Assembly (NCBI GenBank): GCA_020445945.1 | Contig: JAGRFQ010000016.1 | Span: 1 to 64,000 of the forward strand | Direction: 5' to 3' | Length of the DNA: 64,000 bases | Origin: Rhodocyclaceae bacterium | Lineage (GTDB): Bacteria > Pseudomonadota > Gammaproteobacteria > Burkholderiales > Rhodocyclaceae | Shown: positions 9,093-17,701 of the stretch, in pieces | How positions within the stretch are numbered: the first letter of the stretch is position 1 | How the letters are laid out: the number at the start of each line of letters is the position of its first letter | The notes under the pieces: model-generated | Database searches by the model: none | Seen by the model: only the letters and a program-made list of their open reading frames with translations | What the model was told of the DNA's origin: nothing | Position numbers and translations under genes: made by a program

Positions 9093-9805
9093 GCACCCCG
9101 CATTTCCTCCTCGACGGCTTGCCGGTGCCTTTTGAAGAGGGGCAGACGATTCTCGAAGCGGCGCGCGCGGCCGGGCGCTACATTCCGCATCTGTGCTGGC
9201 ATCCGGAATTTGCGCCGCACGGCAGTTGCAAGCTGTGCGTGGTCAAGGCTGCCGGGCGCTATGTGTCGTCGTGCGCGATGCCGGCCAGGGCGGGCTGGGA
9301 GGTCGAGAGCGACACCCCGGCGCTCAACACCCGGCGGCGCACCTTGCTGCAGATGCTGTTCGTCGAGGGCAATCACTTCTGCCCGGCGTGCGAGAAAAGC
9401 GGCGACTGCCAGTTGCAGGCGCTGGCTTACGATCTGGAGATGACCACGCCGCGCTTCACCCATTTCTTCCCCGACCGCCCGGTCGACGCCTCGCACCCCG
9501 ACGTGCTGCTCGACTTCAATCGCTGCATCTACTGCGAGCTGTGCGTGCGCGCCTCGCGCGAGACCGACGGCAAGGCGGTGTTCGCGCTGAGCCAGCGCGG
9601 CATTCACAAGAAACTGGTGGTCAACGCCGAATCCGGCCGGCTGGCGGATACCGATTTTGCGGCCACCGACCACGCCGCCCACATCTGCCCGGTGGGGGTG
9701 ATCCTGCACAAGCGGGTCGGCTTCAGGACGCCGATCGGCGCGCGCACCTATGACGCCGCGCCGATTCGCGTGGTGGCCATGCGCACGGAGGCGGACGATG
9801 ACTGA
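9089..9805 (+). CDS. hoxU: NAD-reducing hydrogenase, iron-sulfur subunit HoxU
   Basis: Electron-relay subunit of the diaphorase half, homologous to the N-terminus of complex I NuoG. 238 aa. The N-terminal [2Fe-2S] ferredoxin domain has cysteines in HLCWHPEF, GSCKLCVVK and SSCAMPAR. Next comes the His/Cys [4Fe-4S] motif HFCPACEKSGDCQLQ, then CIYCELCVRAS with a later ICPVG, giving further [4Fe-4S] ligands. It shares ATGA with the end of hoxF, and its own stop lies inside hoxY (8-bp overlap), so translation is probably coupled. Confidence 0.95.
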   Translation: MSTPHFLLDGLPVPFEEGQTILEAARAAGRYIPHLCWHPEFAPHGSCKLCVVKAAGRYVSSCAMPARAGWEVESDTPALNTRRRTLLQMLFVEGNHFCPACEKSGDCQLQALAYDLEMTTPRFTHFFPDRPVDASHPDVLLDFNRCIYCELCVRASRETDGKAVFALSQRGIHKKLVVNAESGRLADTDFAATDHAAHICPVGVILHKRVGFRTPIGARTYDAAPIRVVAMRTEADDD

Positions 9806-10343
9806 GCCGCGCAAGATCCGCCTCGCCACGGTGTCGCTGGCCGGCTGCTTCGGCTGTCACATGTCGCTGCTCGACATCGACGACCACCTCTTCGAACTGG
9901 CCGGCAAGGTCGCGTTCGACCGCTCGCCGCTGACCGACATCAAGCGCTGCGGCCCGTGCGACATCGGCCTGATCGAAGGCGGGGTGTGCAACGCCGAGAA
10001 CGTGCACGTGCTGCGCGCGTTTCGCGCCAACTGCCACACCCTGGTGGCGCTGGGTGCGTGCGCGGTCAACGGCGGCCTGCCGGCGCAGCGCAATCACCTC
10101 GACCTGGGGCGCTGCCTCACCGCGGTGTTCCAGTCGCGCCCCGGCATGGACACCGGCGCGGTGCCCGACGACCCGGAGCTGCCGCTGCCGCTCGACCAGG
10201 TGCATCCGATCCACGAGGTGGTGCACGTCGATTACTTCCTGCCCGGCTGCCCGCCCTCGGGCGAGGCGATCTGGGCCTTCGTCTCCGACCTGCTGGCCGG
10301 GCGCACGCCGCGCGTCGCCCACCCGCTGCTGCACTTCGATTGA
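9798..10343 (+). CDS. hoxY: NAD-reducing hydrogenase, small subunit HoxY
   Basis: Small subunit of the hydrogenase half, carrying the [4Fe-4S] cluster next to the NiFe site. 181 aa, the short form typical of group 3d enzymes, without a Tat signal peptide, so the enzyme is cytoplasmic. Cluster ligands are visible as C17 and C20 (AGCFGCH), RCGPCDIG, LGACAVNGG and LPGCPPSGE. An upstream in-frame ATG exists at 9750, but it would add 16 residues that overlap hoxU, whereas the chosen ATG at 9798 begins MTEPRKIRLATVSLAGC as in the family. Confidence 0.94.
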   Translation: MTEPRKIRLATVSLAGCFGCHMSLLDIDDHLFELAGKVAFDRSPLTDIKRCGPCDIGLIEGGVCNAENVHVLRAFRANCHTLVALGACAVNGGLPAQRNHLDLGRCLTAVFQSRPGMDTGAVPDDPELPLPLDQVHPIHEVVHVDYFLPGCPPSGEAIWAFVSDLLAGRTPRVAHPLLHFD

Positions 10344-10352
10344 GGCTGTGCG

Positions 10353-11819
10353 ATGAACGCCGACCTGGAAACCGCTCCCAAACGCGACGGCCTGCGCCGT
10401 GTGGCGATCGACCCGGTGTCGCGGGTCGAGGGCCACGGCAAGGTCACGCTGCTGGTCGACGACGACGGCCACATTCACGAGGCGCGGCTGCACATCGTCG
10501 AGTTCCGCGGCTTCGAAGCCTTCATCGAGGGGCGGCCGTACTGGGAGGTGCCGGTGATGGTGCAGCGCCTGTGCGGCATCTGCCCGGTGAGCCACCACCT
10601 CGCCGCGGCCAAGGCGCTGGACTTCGTCGTCGGCGCGGTGCCGGTGACCGCCACCGCCGACAAGATGCGCCGGCTGATGCACTACGGCCAGATATTGCAG
10701 TCGCACGCGCTGCACTTCTTTCATCTCTCGTCGCCCGATCTGCTGTTCGGCTTCGAGGCCGAGGTCGGCCGGCGCAACATCATCGGCGTGGCCGAGGCGC
10801 ATCCCGACATCGCGCGCCAGGGCGTGGCCTTGCGCCGCTTCGGCCAGCAGGTGATTGCGGCCACCGCCGGCAAGCGCGTCCACGGCACGGCGGCGGTGCC
10901 CGGCGGCATCAACCGCCATCTGGCGCCCGCTGATCGCGACGCGCTGCTCGCCGAAGCGGAGGCGATGGTCGCCTGGGCGCGCGAGGCGGTGCACCTGGTG
11001 CGCCGGCTGCACGAGGCCGACCCGGCGCTGTACGACCGCTTCGGCCACTTCGAATCGCCGATCATGAGCATCGTGCGCGCCGACGGGGCGATGGATCTGT
11101 ACGACGGCGCGCTGCGCATGCGCGCCGCCGACGGCGGCATTGTGCGCGACGCGGTGCCGCCGCAGTTCTACATGGACTTCATCACCGAGGCGGTCAAGCC
11201 GTGGAGCTACATGAAGTTTCCGTATGTCACCGATCTGGGCGCCGAGCGCGGCTGGTACAAGGTCGGACCGCTGGCGCGGGTGCAGAACTGCGACTTCATC
11301 CCCACGCCGCTGGCCGAGGCCGAACGCCGCGCCTTTCGCGACTACCTCGGCGGGGCGCTCCAGCACGCGCCGCTGGCCTATCACTGGGCGCGGATGATCG
11401 AGCTGCTGCACGCCGCCGAAGTGATCCGCGACATGCTGCCCGATCCCGACCTCACCGCCGGCGAGCGGATGGCCGGCGGCGCCCGCCAGCCTGCCGGGGT
11501 GGGCGTGATCGAAGCGCCGCGGGGCACCTTGATCCACCACTACGCGGTGGGCGAGGACGACCTCGTCGGCTGGTGCAATCTGATCGTGTCCACCACCCAC
11601 AACAACCAGGCGATGAACACCGCGGTGCGCGAGGTGGCGCGGCGCTACCTCGACGGCAAAACGCTGACCGAGGGCCTGCTCAACCACATCGAGGTGGCGA
11701 TCCGCGCCTTCGACCCGTGCCTGTCGTGCGCCACCCACGCGCTCGGCAAGATGCCGCTGCGGCTCGAGTTGCGCGACCGCGCCGGCGCCATGCTCGACCG
11801 CATTGCGCGCGACGCATGA
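10353..11819 (+). CDS. hoxH: NAD-reducing hydrogenase, large NiFe subunit HoxH
   Basis: Catalytic subunit that holds the NiFe(CN)2CO centre and splits or forms H2. 488 aa. The N-terminal ligand motif is RLCGICPVSHH (C74, C77) and the C-terminal one DPCLSCATH (C456, C459, H462). The 26 residues after H462 are the expected maturation peptide, removed once nickel is inserted. The next gene encodes a matching protease. The start is 9 bp after hoxY. No hyp maturation genes are in the window, so they must lie elsewhere. Confidence 0.96.
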   Translation: MNADLETAPKRDGLRRVAIDPVSRVEGHGKVTLLVDDDGHIHEARLHIVEFRGFEAFIEGRPYWEVPVMVQRLCGICPVSHHLAAAKALDFVVGAVPVTATADKMRRLMHYGQILQSHALHFFHLSSPDLLFGFEAEVGRRNIIGVAEAHPDIARQGVALRRFGQQVIAATAGKRVHGTAAVPGGINRHLAPADRDALLAEAEAMVAWAREAVHLVRRLHEADPALYDRFGHFESPIMSIVRADGAMDLYDGALRMRAADGGIVRDAVPPQFYMDFITEAVKPWSYMKFPYVTDLGAERGWYKVGPLARVQNCDFIPTPLAEAERRAFRDYLGGALQHAPLAYHWARMIELLHAAEVIRDMLPDPDLTAGERMAGGARQPAGVGVIEAPRGTLIHHYAVGEDDLVGWCNLIVSTTHNNQAMNTAVREVARRYLDGKTLTEGLLNHIEVAIRAFDPCLSCATHALGKMPLRLELRDRAGAMLDRIARDA

Positions 11820-12292
11820 GCGCGGTGGTGGTGCTCGCCGCCGGCAACGATGCGCGCGGCGACGATGCGCTCGGCCCGCGCCTGCTCGATTACGTCGATG
11901 CGCTGGCGCTGCCGTCGGTGCGCACGGTGTTCGACTTCCAGTTCCAGATCGAGCACGCGCTCGAACTCGATGACGCCGAGCTCGCGCTGTTCATCGACGC
12001 GCACGCGATGCAACGCGTACCGCTGCGGTTGCGCCGCGTGGTGGCCGACGTCTCGCCGTTTACGACCAGCCACGCACTGAGCCCGGCGCAGGTGCTGGCG
12101 GTGCATGGGCGGGTAGGGCGGCACGCGTGTCCGCCGGCGTTTGTGCTCAGTGTGGCGGGGACGTGTTTCGAGCTCGGCGCGGGCCTGTCCGCGACGGCGG
12201 CCATCGCGCTAGCGGTGGCACAAACGCAGATCGCGGCCTTGCTGGCCGATCCCCGCGCAACGGCGTGGGCGCGGGCCGCCGATCAGGCGTGA
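11816..12292 (+). CDS. hoxW: Hydrogenase maturation protease HoxW
   Basis: Cleaves the C-terminal tail of HoxH after Ni insertion. 158 aa, normal for the HybD/HyaD/HoxW family. The N-terminal GNDARGDDALGP carries the conserved Asp, and FIDAHAM (about residue 60) gives the second metal-sensing Asp. The ATG overlaps the hoxH stop (ATGA), so it is the last cistron of the hox operon. Its 3' end overlaps the convergent HDOD gene by 10 bp. The substrate is inferred from position; no other hydrogenase is seen here. Confidence 0.88.
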   Translation: MSAVVVLAAGNDARGDDALGPRLLDYVDALALPSVRTVFDFQFQIEHALELDDAELALFIDAHAMQRVPLRLRRVVADVSPFTTSHALSPAQVLAVHGRVGRHACPPAFVLSVAGTCFELGAGLSATAAIALAVAQTQIAALLADPRATAWARAADQA

Positions 12293-13137
12293 AGGCGGGG
12301 GAAGAACAGCGAAATGGCGGCGGCGAGGTTGAGTTCGGCTTCTTCGCGGATCTCGCTGAACGATTCGGGCGCCAGATCGAGCTGCGCCCACACCCCGGAA
12401 TCGACCGCCGCGGCCGCGTCCTGACTCGACACCGCGCGCCGGTCGGCGTCGGTGATGCGATTGGCGAGGAACACGATGGCGGCTTCGAAGCTGTGCTGCC
12501 CGGCGGTGACCGGCGCGTACTGACCGCCCACGATGGGTGCGAAATTACGCGGCAGGCGCCAGCTCTCCAGCAATGCGCAACATACTTCGGCATAGTCGGC
12601 GCCGATCAGGCGGCGTTCGACCATGTGCAGCGGGGTCTCGGTTTCATCGGCCTCGTGCTGGGCCTGGTCGGCCAGTTCGGGCACCGTCAGGTACAACACC
12701 AGGTGCCCCAGGTCGGCGAGCAGCCCGATCAGGAACATGCGCTCGGCGTCGAGCACGCCGCAGCGCCGCGCGGTCACGCGGGCCGACAGTGCGCGCAGGA
12801 TGGACAGGCGCCAGTATTTGCGCATGTCCATGCGCTCGGCGTTGACGCCCTCGAAGACATCGGCGATGGCGACGGTCAGGACGAGGTCATGGACCTGCTG
12901 CATGCCGAGGAGCTGGACCGCGCGCATGACCTCATCGATCTGGCCCGAGAAGCCGTACAGCGGGCTGTTGACCACGTGCAGCAGGCGGGCGGTCAGGGCG
13001 CCGTCGTAGGCCAGGAGCTTGGCGATTTCGGTGAGCGAGCCATGCGGCGACTCTAGCTCGTCGCGAACGCGGTGATAGACCGCCGGCAAACTCTTCAGTT
13101 CGTCGACCGAGGCGATGATTTCGTGGGCGCTGTGCAT
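12283..13137 (-). CDS. HDOD-domain signalling protein
   Basis: 284 aa. The bulk is an HDOD domain, a non-catalytic relative of HD hydrolases found in bacterial signalling proteins. Landmarks are SLPAVYHRVRDEL, LAKLLAYDGALTARLLHVVNSPLYG, AVQLLGMQQVHDLVLTVA and LIGLLADLGHLVLY. No extra EAL, GGDEF or receiver domain is attached. The frame stays open upstream to 13473, but that part overlaps the CDF gene in another frame. The ATG at 13137, just before HSAHEIIASVDELKSLPAVY, fits HDOD N-termini. The Shine-Dalgarno is weak. The exact partner is unknown. Confidence 0.8.
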   Translation of the reverse strand: MHSAHEIIASVDELKSLPAVYHRVRDELESPHGSLTEIAKLLAYDGALTARLLHVVNSPLYGFSGQIDEVMRAVQLLGMQQVHDLVLTVAIADVFEGVNAERMDMRKYWRLSILRALSARVTARRCGVLDAERMFLIGLLADLGHLVLYLTVPELADQAQHEADETETPLHMVERRLIGADYAEVCCALLESWRLPRNFAPIVGGQYAPVTAGQHSFEAAIVFLANRITDADRRAVSSQDAAAAVDSGVWAQLDLAPESFSEIREEAELNLAAAISLFFPRLHA

Positions 13138-13186
13138 GGCGGCGAGAGCGGGTTCCTGGCGGATATAGGCTGTGCTAACGGCATGA

Positions 13187-14167
13187 TCAATCGCTGTCTT
13201 TAGGCCCCTGCGGGTGTGCTTCGGGGGCGGGCGCGGGCGCGCGGCTGTTGCCACGCTCAAGCGTTCGCCGAAAGACGATGGGCTCGCTGCGCGGCAGCTC
13301 CGGCTGCAGCGTGCAGTGATCGATCCCGAAATGCCCGGCCAGATGGGCTTGCAGCGCGACCAGCACCGGCGGCCACTGCGCGGCGTCGGTGACCACGACG
13401 TGCGCCGACAGCGCAATGCGGCTGGCGCCGAGGCTCCAGATATGCAGATCGTGAATTGATGTGACGCCTTCAACGCGCGCCATGCTGTGCCCGACTTCTT
13501 GCACCGACAGGGACTCGGGCGCGCCGTCGAGCAAGGTGTTGAACACCTGCCGCAGCAGGCCGAGTGTGGAGGCCAGGATGAGGCCGCAGATGAGCATCGA
13601 CAGCAGCGGGTCGATGGGCATCCAGCCGGTCCATTGAATGACGATGCCCGAGGCCAGCGCGGCCACCGAACCGAGCAGGTCGCCCATCACGTGGAGCAGC
13701 GCGGCGCGGGTGTTCAGGTCGGAGCCGCCCCGGCTGAGCAGCCACGCCGCGAGCAGGTTGACCGCCAGACCGATCAGCGCGACCACGGTGACCGTGCCGC
13801 CGGCGACCGGTTGCGGCGCCAGCAGGCGGCCGACCGCGTACCAGCAGATTGCGACCACCACGACCAGCATCAACACGCTGTTGGCGAGCGCGGCGAGCGA
13901 CTCGACCCGGCCGAGGCCGTAAGTGAGCCGTGGGCCGCTCGGTCGTGCGGCGAGCCAGGCGGCGAATGCGGCCAGCGCCAGCGCAAAGCTGTCGGTGAGC
14001 ATGTGGCCGGCGTCGCCGAGCAAGGCCAGCGAGCCGGCCCACCAGCCGGCGACGGCTTCGACCGCGGCGTAGCCGAGGGTCAAACCGAGTGCCAGTAACA
14101 ACGGTGTGCTGCGCATGCCATGGCCGTGGCCATGCGTGTGTGCTGCGTGGTGTCCGTGCGTGTGCAT
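13187..14167 (-). CDS. Cation diffusion facilitator (Zn/Co efflux)
   Basis: Inner-membrane metal/proton antiporter of the CzcD/ZitB group. 326 aa. It begins with a His-rich cytoplasmic tail (THGHHAAHTHGHGHG) followed by six predicted membrane helices. The metal site motifs are GDAGHMLTD in helix II and HVMGD in helix V, the HxxxD arrangement usual for zinc-selective members. A C-terminal cytoplasmic domain contains GVTSIHDLHIWSLG and ends in a Pro/Ala-rich tail. It probably exports Zn(II) or Co(II). No metal-responsive regulator is adjacent. Confidence 0.92.
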   Translation of the reverse strand: MHTHGHHAAHTHGHGHGMRSTPLLLALGLTLGYAAVEAVAGWWAGSLALLGDAGHMLTDSFALALAAFAAWLAARPSGPRLTYGLGRVESLAALANSVLMLVVVVAICWYAVGRLLAPQPVAGGTVTVVALIGLAVNLLAAWLLSRGGSDLNTRAALLHVMGDLLGSVAALASGIVIQWTGWMPIDPLLSMLICGLILASTLGLLRQVFNTLLDGAPESLSVQEVGHSMARVEGVTSIHDLHIWSLGASRIALSAHVVVTDAAQWPPVLVALQAHLAGHFGIDHCTLQPELPRSEPIVFRRTLERGNSRAPAPAPEAHPQGPKDSD

Positions 14168-14286
14168 CCAGATCCCCGGCGCGGCCGGCGAGGGCGCGTC
14201 GATGTGCCCCGCGGTGGCGGGAGCAGGTCATTCGAGGCGTGTATCGTACCGCGCCGCGCCGTGGCGCATCCAGCGGCGTCGCGTGC

Positions 14287-15879
14287 TCAGACGCGCGACA
14301 GCGGGATGAGCTCGAGATTGAGGAGTTTTTCGGTCGCGATGCCGGTCTTGAGGGTCAGGCGTTGACCATGCTGGTGGAGTGCCACAAGCGTGCCCGGCGG
14401 CGCGTCGTCGATGGCTGCGAGCAGACCGGGCCGGCCGTTGAGTGAGGGGACGCGCGGGAGCAGCAGGACGGGCACCTCGCGCGGCGCACGCTGATCCGCG
14501 ACGCGCAATGAGATGGTGACCGGAATGGCCGACGGGGCGAGCACTTCAATGCCCAGATCGAAGTCGCTGGCGCCGCGATTGACGGCGCGGCGGATCACGC
14601 ACAGCAGCACGCTGGCGCGCTCGCGCGGGCGCAATGCGGCAACCTCGCCCACCCGCACGTGCTTGGCTTCGCCGCTGAGATAGCGCAGCCCGAATCCGCC
14701 GGGGCTTTCATCGACGATACCCCACTCGCTGCTGTGCTCGTCCAGGGCTGGCAGCGTCGGCGACGGCGGCGCATCGTTGGTCCGGCGGTGGAGCGCGATG
14801 CCGTCCATGAACTGGCGAATGGGATCGAAGCCGGCCACCAGATCGGTGCGCGGCAGAAAGTGGGTGCGCCCGTGGGCGCGCGAGCGCGGGGTGTTCCAGT
14901 GCGCGTACATGGCTTCGAGCATGGCCACGTAGCGCGTCTGGCGCGCGGCGATCGGCAGGCCCAGGCGTGCCGGGACGACGCCGAGGCGCAGGCCGTCGAT
15001 CTGGCCCTGCAGCTTGCTCAGCATGTCGCGCGCATCAAGCAGCCAGTGGTGCGCCTGGAGCGGGTGGCGGAAGCGCGTGAGCGGGGTGGGCGGGTGGCCG
15101 CCCGGCGACACCACGAACAGCCCCTCGGCCTGACGTTGCAGCGCTTCGGCCTTGGCGCCGGCCTGAAAGAAGCGGCACTGGCGCACATGGCGCTGGAGGT
15201 AGAAACGTACCCGGTCGAGGTCGCCGGGGGCGATGCCGGTGGGTTCGAGCGCAGAGAGCAGGAGCGCGTGGGCGTAGGTGTGTTCGATCGACAGCACAAG
15301 GCCGCCGCCGGCCGGTTGGTCGGCCGCGAAGCCGCGTTCGCGGGCCATTGCCTGAAAGGTGTAGAGCTGCTTCCAGGTGGAGCTGCTGCCGATGGTGTAG
15401 GCGCGATGGGCCAGCTCGAGCCGGCGCGCGGCAACGAGGGTGCCGCGAAAGATGGTAAGGCGCAGCGGTTTGGCATAGCCGAACACGACCCAGCGCCGGC
15501 TGATCTGCATCGCCAGCTCAAGATAGGCCGACGACAGCAGTTTGAGCATGCCCAGCGTAGCAACCAGCAGGTGCTGAATGCGTGGCGGCAAGGGCAGGGT
15601 GGCAAGGTCGAGCTGGGCTTCGATTTCGCCGCACAGGCGCTGTGCGTCGGTGTCGATGAGTTCGAGCAGCTTGAGCCGGGTGCGCACCGGATAGGCTACC
15701 GGCTGCATCGCCTTGAGGCGGGCGCCGATCATGCGTGCCCGGGTCAGCGGCAGCTGCGCCGGCAGTTGCTGTAGCCACGTCTCGAGTTCGGCGATCGGAT
15801 CGCGCGCATTCACGCCATCGGTCGGGCTGATATGCCGCGGTGTGGCGAAAACGAGGCGGAGAAACGAGGGCTTGAGCAT
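14287..15879 (-). CDS. Large uncharacterised protein with a C-terminal PilZ-like motif
   Basis: 530 aa from the ATG at 15879; a TTG at 15906 would add nine residues. I do not recognise a named gene. The protein is mostly helical and Arg/Leu-rich, with no signal peptide or membrane segment. Toward the C-terminus, WGIVDESPGGFGLRY resembles the D/NxSxxG half of PilZ (cyclic-di-GMP-binding) domains, followed by a beta-rich stretch. A clear RxxxR half directly before it is not obvious (RRTND is the nearest), so binding is uncertain. It is separated by about 120 bp from the CDF gene on the same strand. Confidence 0.65.
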   Translation of the reverse strand: MLKPSFLRLVFATPRHISPTDGVNARDPIAELETWLQQLPAQLPLTRARMIGARLKAMQPVAYPVRTRLKLLELIDTDAQRLCGEIEAQLDLATLPLPPRIQHLLVATLGMLKLLSSAYLELAMQISRRWVVFGYAKPLRLTIFRGTLVAARRLELAHRAYTIGSSSTWKQLYTFQAMARERGFAADQPAGGGLVLSIEHTYAHALLLSALEPTGIAPGDLDRVRFYLQRHVRQCRFFQAGAKAEALQRQAEGLFVVSPGGHPPTPLTRFRHPLQAHHWLLDARDMLSKLQGQIDGLRLGVVPARLGLPIAARQTRYVAMLEAMYAHWNTPRSRAHGRTHFLPRTDLVAGFDPIRQFMDGIALHRRTNDAPPSPTLPALDEHSSEWGIVDESPGGFGLRYLSGEAKHVRVGEVAALRPRERASVLLCVIRRAVNRGASDFDLGIEVLAPSAIPVTISLRVADQRAPREVPVLLLPRVPSLNGRPGLLAAIDDAPPGTLVALHQHGQRLTLKTGIATEKLLNLELIPLSRV

Positions 15880-15961
15880 CGGGCGGTCAGCAGGGCGGCG
15901 GGTCAATTTGAGGTATGGTTGGGTGAATAAATTCTGTCATGCCGGATCGGGGGCGTGCGTG

Positions 15962-16828
15962 ATGCGTGTCATTAGTTGGAACATCCAGTGGGGGCGCGGG
16001 GCGGACGGCGTGGTCAATTTGTCACGAACCCTTGAAACATTGCATGCGCTGGGCCCTGCCGATGTGATCTGCCTCCAGGAGGTCGCCGTCAATTTTCCCG
16101 AGCTGGCCGGTGCGCCGGACGCCGACGCCACGGCGATACTGGCCGAGGCGTTTCCGGACCATCTGCTGGTCGATGCGCCCGCCGTCGATGTGGCCGGCGC
16201 CGACGGCGGGCGCAGCCGGTTTGGCAACGTGATGCTCAGTCGCCTGCCGGTCGAGCAGATTTTCATCCACCGCCTGCCGTGGCCGCCCGAAGCGGGCGTG
16301 CCAAGCATGCCGCGCACCGCAATCGAGGCGGTGATTGGTCTTCGAACGGCGGGGGCGATCCGCGTCGTTTCAACCCATCTTGAGTATTATGCCGCAGCGC
16401 AGCGGCAGGCGCAGGTCGCGTATCTGTGCCAGCTTCAGCGCGATGCCCGGGGCCGCGCCAATGCGCCGCGTCATGCGCGGGACAAGGGCGGGCCGTTTGC
16501 GCGCCGGGACGACCCGCTGGCGGCGATTGCATGCGGGGACTTCAACTTTCAGCCCGGCTCGGATGACTGGTGTGCAATGACCGCTGCGGCGGATGAGGCG
16601 GCTGGCTGGTTCGACGCGTGGTCGCTGCGGCATCCCGGCGTTGCCCATCCGCCCAGCGTCGGTGTGCATGGCGCAGACTGGCCGGAGCATGCTTTTTGCT
16701 GCGATTATTTCTTCGTGACCCGCCCGGTGGCAGGGGCGCTGCAGCGGGTGAGCTACGACGCGCACAGTCGCGCGTCGGACCATCAGCCGCTGGTGCTGGA
16801 GCTCGACGAGCGCTTACTTGGCGGGTAG
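15962..16828 (+). CDS. Endonuclease/exonuclease/phosphatase (EEP) family hydrolase
   Basis: 288 aa. The fold signatures are in order: ISWNIQWGRG at the N-terminus, CLQEV (metal-binding Glu), STHLEYY, ACGDFNFQPGSDDW (Asp/Asn) and SRASDHQPLVLE (Asp-His) near the end. Such enzymes cleave phosphodiester or phosphomonoester bonds in DNA, lipids or small molecules; the substrate cannot be told. The frame is open upstream to 15713, but the ATG at 15962 (MRVISWNIQ) matches the family start. It overlaps the convergent DUF2189 gene by 15 bp. Confidence 0.85.
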   Translation: MRVISWNIQWGRGADGVVNLSRTLETLHALGPADVICLQEVAVNFPELAGAPDADATAILAEAFPDHLLVDAPAVDVAGADGGRSRFGNVMLSRLPVEQIFIHRLPWPPEAGVPSMPRTAIEAVIGLRTAGAIRVVSTHLEYYAAAQRQAQVAYLCQLQRDARGRANAPRHARDKGGPFARRDDPLAAIACGDFNFQPGSDDWCAMTAAADEAAGWFDAWSLRHPGVAHPPSVGVHGADWPEHAFCCDYFFVTRPVAGALQRVSYDAHSRASDHQPLVLELDERLLGG

Positions 16829-17605
16829 GGGCTCGATCAGGTCGCGGTAGGCGTGCCACGAGGCATGGCCGACCAGTGGCATGACGACGACCAGCCCGAT
16901 GTGAAAGGTCATGAAGCCGATGATCGTCATCACCACGATGCTCGCTGCCCAGGCCATCATCGTGACCGGATTGCGGATCAAGGCGCCGGCACTGGCAAGC
17001 ATCGCGGTGACTGCATCCTGGTTGCGATCGAGCATCAGCGGGATGGAGACCACGCTGACGCCGAAGGCGATGGTCGCAAACAGCAGACCGATGCAAAAAT
17101 AGACGGTCAGGAACTCGATGTTTTCGAGCTTGATGATCTGCTCCAGAAAGCCGCTCAGATTGGGCATCTCGTTGTTGTAGAACAACGCGAACACCACCAG
17201 CGAGGCGCGTGCCCAGACCAGAAACACGATCCCCAGCACTACCGCAAAGACGCCGATGTTGCCGGCGTTGCGCTTCCATACCACCAGGGTCGGCGCCAGC
17301 GCGCAGGGCTGGCCGAGTTCGCGCCGGCGGCTGATTTCATACAGGCCCATGGCCAGGAACGGGCCGAGCAGCAGGAAGCCGGAGGTGAGGCCGGAGGTGT
17401 ATTCGTAGGCGTGCTCGAACACGAAGGTGATGAGCAGCCCCATGGCGGCGAAGCAGAAGCCGTAGAACAGACTGGGGATCGGGCAGGCCTTGAGGTCGCC
17501 CCAGGCGCGTGCAAACCAGCACAACGGTGAGCTTGCCTTGATGTTTCGAATCGAAGGAAATGGCAGCGCATCCGGGGTCGGGTTTGCTTCGTCCTGCTGC
17601 GACAT
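16814..17605 (-). CDS. DUF2189 integral membrane protein
   Basis: 263 aa with about six hydrophobic segments. The layout and landmarks match the DUF2189 family: N-terminal PFPSIRNI, WARAWGDLKACPIPSLFYG-like opening, LLGPFLAMGLYEISRRRE in the middle, and C-terminal GLVVVMPLVGHASWHAYRDL. Function is unknown. The ATG at 17605 is preceded by AGGAGA with good spacing; an upstream start at 17641 has no such site. It overlaps the convergent EEP gene at its 3' end. Confidence 0.88.
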   Translation of the reverse strand: MSQQDEANPTPDALPFPSIRNIKASSPLCWFARAWGDLKACPIPSLFYGFCFAAMGLLITFVFEHAYEYTSGLTSGFLLLGPFLAMGLYEISRRRELGQPCALAPTLVVWKRNAGNIGVFAVVLGIVFLVWARASLVVFALFYNNEMPNLSGFLEQIIKLENIEFLTVYFCIGLLFATIAFGVSVVSIPLMLDRNQDAVTAMLASAGALIRNPVTMMAWAASIVVMTIIGFMTFHIGLVVVMPLVGHASWHAYRDLIEPLPAK

Positions 17606-17701
17606 ACATCTCTCCTGTGGGTGGGTGAAGGCGTGCCTCAAACGGGCATGGGCACGGCGGGTGGCGTCCGGGATGTCCGGTGACCCTGCGCGAATTCTGG
17701 T

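Noticed and set aside
9723..11738. 671-codon minus-strand frame opposite hoxY and hoxH
   Set aside because: Composition (His, Arg, Ala-rich) and complete overlap with the hydrogenase genes mark it as a codon-bias artefact.
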